NCBI GenBank assembly: GCA_032717465.1
Contig: CM064671.1
Coordinates: 56,514,394-56,578,393 of the forward strand
Source of the DNA: Coenobita brevimanus
Lineage: Eukaryota; Arthropoda; Malacostraca; Decapoda; Coenobitidae
Direction: 5' to 3'
DNA length: 64,000 bases
Positions 50,601-56,156 of this stretch are shown piece after piece. Both the position numbers and the translations under genes were made by a program. The notes beneath the pieces were generated by a model, which saw nothing but the letters and a program-made list of their open reading frames with translations, did no database searches and was not told the origin of the DNA. Numbering within the stretch: position 1 is the stretch's first letter; each line of letters starts with the position of its first letter.

Positions 50601-53600
50601 CAGGAATACAAAGCATGAGCGAAATATGCAATAGAAATCCATGCAAAAACAAGAAGCAGTGCAAAGGCACAGCAAACCCGTCCCCGGCATTCATTTTAGT
50701 GCTGACGTATAAGCACAACACAATATCTAGTCAAGGATGTCACATATAAAATTTGGAGTAATTCGGGTGAAAATTGACGATTTTATGCCCATTTGAAATT
50801 TTAGGCCCAACCCACCTGACACCGACACCTCCCCCCCCCTACCGCTAACTGTGGGTGACTTCCCCGATTTAATGAGGTAGGTTGTAGGATGTGAAATCGA
50901 AAGATGCACTTTTAGCTTTTGGTTTCATGTCGATATGACGAAACTGAAAGGAGTTATGTCGAAAAAACGATTTTTACCCATCCCAACCCTTTTATTTTTT
51001 TACATTTTGGGGGCCTACAGCCTAGACCTTGGCCAAATTTGGCCCAAAATTTAATTAGGCGATCAGAAGGTCATAGACCATCATCCGTGTAATATTAGTC
51101 AAAATCGCACCAGTAGTTTTTGCATAAAGTTGTTAACAGACAGGCAGACAAACAAACAAACTGACAATCCGGGTTAAAATAATACCCTCCCCCGAGCCCC
51201 TCCGAGGCGGGGGAAGGGTAAAAAAGTGATAAATAGATTCGCAAGCCAGTGAAAGCATTGAACAATAATAAAGAAATAAACAACATATATATTATTATTT
51301 TTTTCTTCAGATCCAAGCACTACGGACTACAGTGTCCAGTGCACCGTGTGAAATCAGCAGGTTCAAACTCCCGTGGTTATCTATGTGGATCGGGTGTGCT
51401 TCGGTGCTTCGTCTCGTGTTTTCATACATTGCCTGTTGTTCGAGTGTTTGCAAGCACCAGCTGCAACTACCCTACTCTTGCCTTCCCTCAGGCGAAGATA
51501 TTCCATCCAGTGTGACGCGTTCCAGTAGCTCCTGTGGCCAATATTCTATCATCAGATTTTCTCTGATTATATGTTACAACAAAAGATCGCCTAATCCCGA
51601 TACCCATGGAAATTTTGTTCATCATTTTATGTACTGGCCCCATTCCATATCAGATTCACAGGCTAGACCGAGCTGCTTACCCTTACGGAGAGTTATACCC
51701 AGAATTGACTCTTATTCATTCTTGCAAATTACAAGTGGGAGTGGAGTGTTGGTATGAAGAGTGATGCATATTTAAGTGGAAAAAATGTATTGGTTCTTGT
51801 TGTGTCAAGAGTCGATATCATCTATAGAACTAACATAGGGCAAAATTGTTTAAGAATGTACTATCAAGATCTCTAATTTCTTTATCGCTCTAGCTGGATG
51901 GGAGTCGAAGTCAGGGCTGAAATAGAACGGGGCGTGAGAATGAGTTGTGGTACAGGCGAGTGAGTCTCTCGTAATGAAGTGGCCTGTGTCAATTTGCCTG
52001 GCAATATCTCCTATCTTAGCTTCGCCCCACCTCGAGTCAGGATTAATGATCGTGACAGTACTACCAGCAGCCACTGTAAATGCAGAAACAAATGATGGGG
52101 AATAAATAAAGTTGTACAGTATACTCTTATCAGGAAATTAATATTTAAAGCAAACCTATTTCAGGCAGTGAGGCTGCTCTTGGAAGCCACACCTAGCGGT
52201 ACATGATTTTGTCACCCATTTGGAGCTGGCCCAGTTTGTATTATTTTTCCCCTTCTAATGCAAGACCATTTTCTCGGGGGGGAGGTCATATGTTAAAAAA
52301 GAAAATGTTGGAAAGTACATCTGAAATTTACACTTCGATTTCTCCCCAAATATGAATAAAATCATCCTGTAGTAAAAAGAAAATATTGAAAAGAACATAG
52401 TATGGAAGAGCAAAAGAAGAAAACTTTACTTGTTATTCCACTCTGCAGTAAGTGTAAAGGTAATAGCCATCGTCATCCTTAACCCCTTTCCCAGCAATAC
52501 AGTGTATGGGAGGGGTTGAGAAACTGGCACAAGATAAAAAGAGAGAGAGGAAAATGATCAACGGAATCCTCAGTAAAAGTGACAACTGCACATAGTAATT
52601 GAAAAACTTCATACTTCTGAAATTTTTGGTTTCACCCCATAAGCCATAGGATTTACACAAAAAGAGCAGTTCATGACCCTTTCGGAATAGAATATTCCAT
52701 CTAGTACATGGTGAAAAAGAAGTGCAGTCTTGTGAATTATACCTGTGCACATAAATTATTCATAAGTCTTCCATCCACTTCTGTCTTTCGTCATATCTTT
52801 CTTTCTCAGCTTCATAATCCATTAACATTTATTCATCTGCATTATCATTCCCTCTCTAGGCCTTGGTAATACTTAATTGATTTTGATGTGATCTAAAATT
52901 ACAGTCCACTCCCAACCTTTGAGGACGTTGTGATGAAGATAATGGATAGATTCCGAGGACTGCTTGGTAATGATGGCCAGGTAAACAGCACTGGCCACGT
53001 TACGAAGGCTGGGATGGAGCAGGACGGACTCCACCTCGTCCCTGCCACCCACCACCACCACCCGCACTTCAGACAACTGCCACATTCCTGCCTCGTCTAG
53101 TTGTCTGAAAAGGAGAAACTTAGCGTTTATGATGTAATACTTACCAGTTATAGCTACTTCTGAAGAAAAGACAGAACATAAGAGAGTATAGCTGGAGTCG
53201 GTCAGTTGGTGTATGCTAATGAATTCCTTTCAGAGTGCGTGACTTCTTTATGAGAAGGAATAAGAACGTCAGTGAAGAAGCCTGTATCCCCGCCTAGTAA
53301 GCTCTCATACGAAATGTGTGAGAAGAGAATGAGAAGGATTAATATGCAAGATTGAAATGCGACATGGAAATTTACAGAAAAGGACGAAATAAAATCATAC
53401 AGTGCTGTGGTGGAATTTTGGACAATAATAATTGTACTGTTTTCCTTTGATGGTGATTTGGTGACTGGGGTGAGTTATGTAAATACCCAACTCTTACTAG
53501 TCTCATTTCTGCCTAGTCTACCCTGAGCTTTTTGGTATAAGTAACTATGGCACATTACCAGATATTTTATTCCTCTCATCCATTATTCTCTGCACAAGCC

Positions 53601-56084
53601 CATTTATTCCTGACACGTTCCTACATTTTATTAATTTGCAATAATTAGAGTTGTGACCTATCTACTTAAAAACCCTACCAAGATCTCTTCTGTAATTCTC
53701 CCATGCAATTCAAGTGCTTGAATTAGGTCATCTCTTACTCAAAGGCTTCTGTATGCTGGCAGAGTCAATCTTCTCAGTTTAATATATTCATTTTAAGTTT
53801 CATAGCATATTCTTCATTCTCCTTTGAACATGAAGATTTACATTCATTCCATGGACACCAAAACTGCTTCATGTAATCCATGCAAGACCTTGACCCGCGG
53901 TGTCCCGTCGACGTTCTTTAACGTCGACACGTTTTGTCACTGCCAATCCCATCGACGTACATAAACGCGAATCATTTGCAAGGTCCCTAATTTGCATAAT
54001 TTTCAATTTTCGTGAGTGATTTTTGGTACGTATACACGTGACACCTTCCTCTACAAGATGCCAGGCAGGGACAATGCCTTACCCAGCATGACCTCCTCCC
54101 CCCCCGGACGCCATTGTCTCAGCAATTCACCTGTTATCAGTGACCTGGCCAGTAAAGCCATGTCATGCCACAGTACGAAATTCAGGGCCAGAGTGATTCC
54201 CCATCAATGACAATGTGGAGGACAAACTTTACATAGCATTAGAGCAAGAAACAGTCAGAAATGATGATCAGGTAATGTGTCAAAAAAAGGTCAGATATGG
54301 TGATGAGTTAGTGAGTGAAACAATGCTTATAATGCCTATATTACTGCTTGAAAACAAATATACTCTCGTACTACATATAAATTCGTACCAAGTAAATAAA
54401 TAAATACCGTTTATGAGTGGTGTGAAATAGTTATCCTCCCATAGAACTCGTTTTCTTTCGTGCCAGCCTGTTAGAAAACCTAGTTAGGTTAGGAGGTACT
54501 CCTACCTGTATCGAGTATTTTAAACCTCAGGTGAGCGATTCCTCACCAAAAGCGGAGGTTTGAGTCCCCCCCAAAAAAAATCCAAAAATGGTCGGGATTG
54601 GGGGGAGTCAGTGGTGGAAAAGTGGTCAGGATGGGGCAGGTTAATAAAGCAAAACACTGCCATAGCAATACTGTGGATGGCTTGATACGCATCTAGTTAT
54701 AATACCTGATCTTCCATTTGCTTTATTTCGTGCAAAAATACATTTTTGTAACGGTTTAGGTATTTGATAACTCTGACTCGTAAATCCTTCTCACATTCAG
54801 ATTTCTTAAAGTCTGTTCCAACTTGCATTCAATTTATTAACGTCTGCGTGTTTATATCCACTACATGAGACAGATTTGACCAGGTTGTGATGTACATTTT
54901 TCAATATAATTTCTTTTGCCTATCATCTAAGCATTTGCAACAGCCAGTCACAGACACTTGTTTACTTAATGATATGACCTATTTTTGTTATCTGACTTCT
55001 CTAATTCCACTCGTTATCCATATGCGGGATCAATACTTTACATTATAATAAGTACCTACAGCCAACCATGTGGTACTCTACTGTTTTCTTCTCCTTTCGA
55101 AATCATTCCATTTTTACAGGATTATTAAGTACTCTGAGCCCGTTAGCAATTAGGCATATGTGAAACCAATATTCCAAATTAAGATGGGCGAATTTTCGGT
55201 GCAGCTTAAACAGCAGGAAGGATGCATTCTCTCTAATAGTGTTTTCATCAAGTTAGTGTAGCGTGTTAGGATTATTCTGAAATCCTTTTCCTCTAATGTG
55301 ACCAAACAGCCAGTAGAAATTTCTGAGTTAAATCAGGGGAGCTACAAATACGGTCAGCTATCGAGTATGCCATAATCGCTGGATAAGTGCAGCTAACCAA
55401 TAAATTGATGCTCATTTAACACCATGCTGGTAAGAGAAAATGATTTCGTTTCAACATGAGTGTGTTTACACTCGAATGTCCGGAACTTTTTCAAATGTAG
55501 TGCATGTTTGTAGGTATGGATTTTTATTTCAGTCCACTCATTAATAACTGATATACTGATGTTATTCTGGGGCCTTAGAGTTCTCAATCAGTCTGTGTCC
55601 ATCCCTTTTGCCAGGAATATCTATTTAGTAAAATCTTGCTGCTAACAATCTTATTCAGCTAATGGAGGAATTCTTGCATTTAGATAATAATGGAGGCTGT
55701 CACTAATATCTTCATTATAGAGGGTCTTTTCTGGGTTGAATTAAATTGTATCATTAACATTCCGTTTTAGTAACACTAACACCAACCATGGGTGTCTCGA
55801 ACCCGAAATTGAAAAAAAAAAAAAAAAGAAATGGCAAAAAATACAAAACATCAACAAAATAAATGTATATGAAGGATCTGTAGGTTTTGTACTTTGAGTT
55901 AACATTACAAAGGACTGAAAATCATATTACTTTGGTATGGAAAATTAGTACTAAGAATAATTTTCAAAGGTAGGGAAATTTTGACATTTCACGAAAAAAT
56001 CGCTAACAAATGAATGTTAGCAGATGTCTTTGAAAACCTTGCCACATCCCTTTAGGTCCTTTGGGCCACATCTGAAGGGGTTGA

Positions 56085-56156
<72 letters not shown>

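Noticed and set aside
51332..51757. A 141-codon open frame on the plus strand in intron 3
   Set aside because: No motif or family was recognised, no partner exons were seen, and it is on the strand opposite to the gene.
51850..52074. A 74-codon minus-strand frame with a good acceptor, considered as a receptor exon
   Set aside because: The same sequence recurs with inverted arms at 29110-29410, so it is a repeat. Its phase and content do not fit the receptor.
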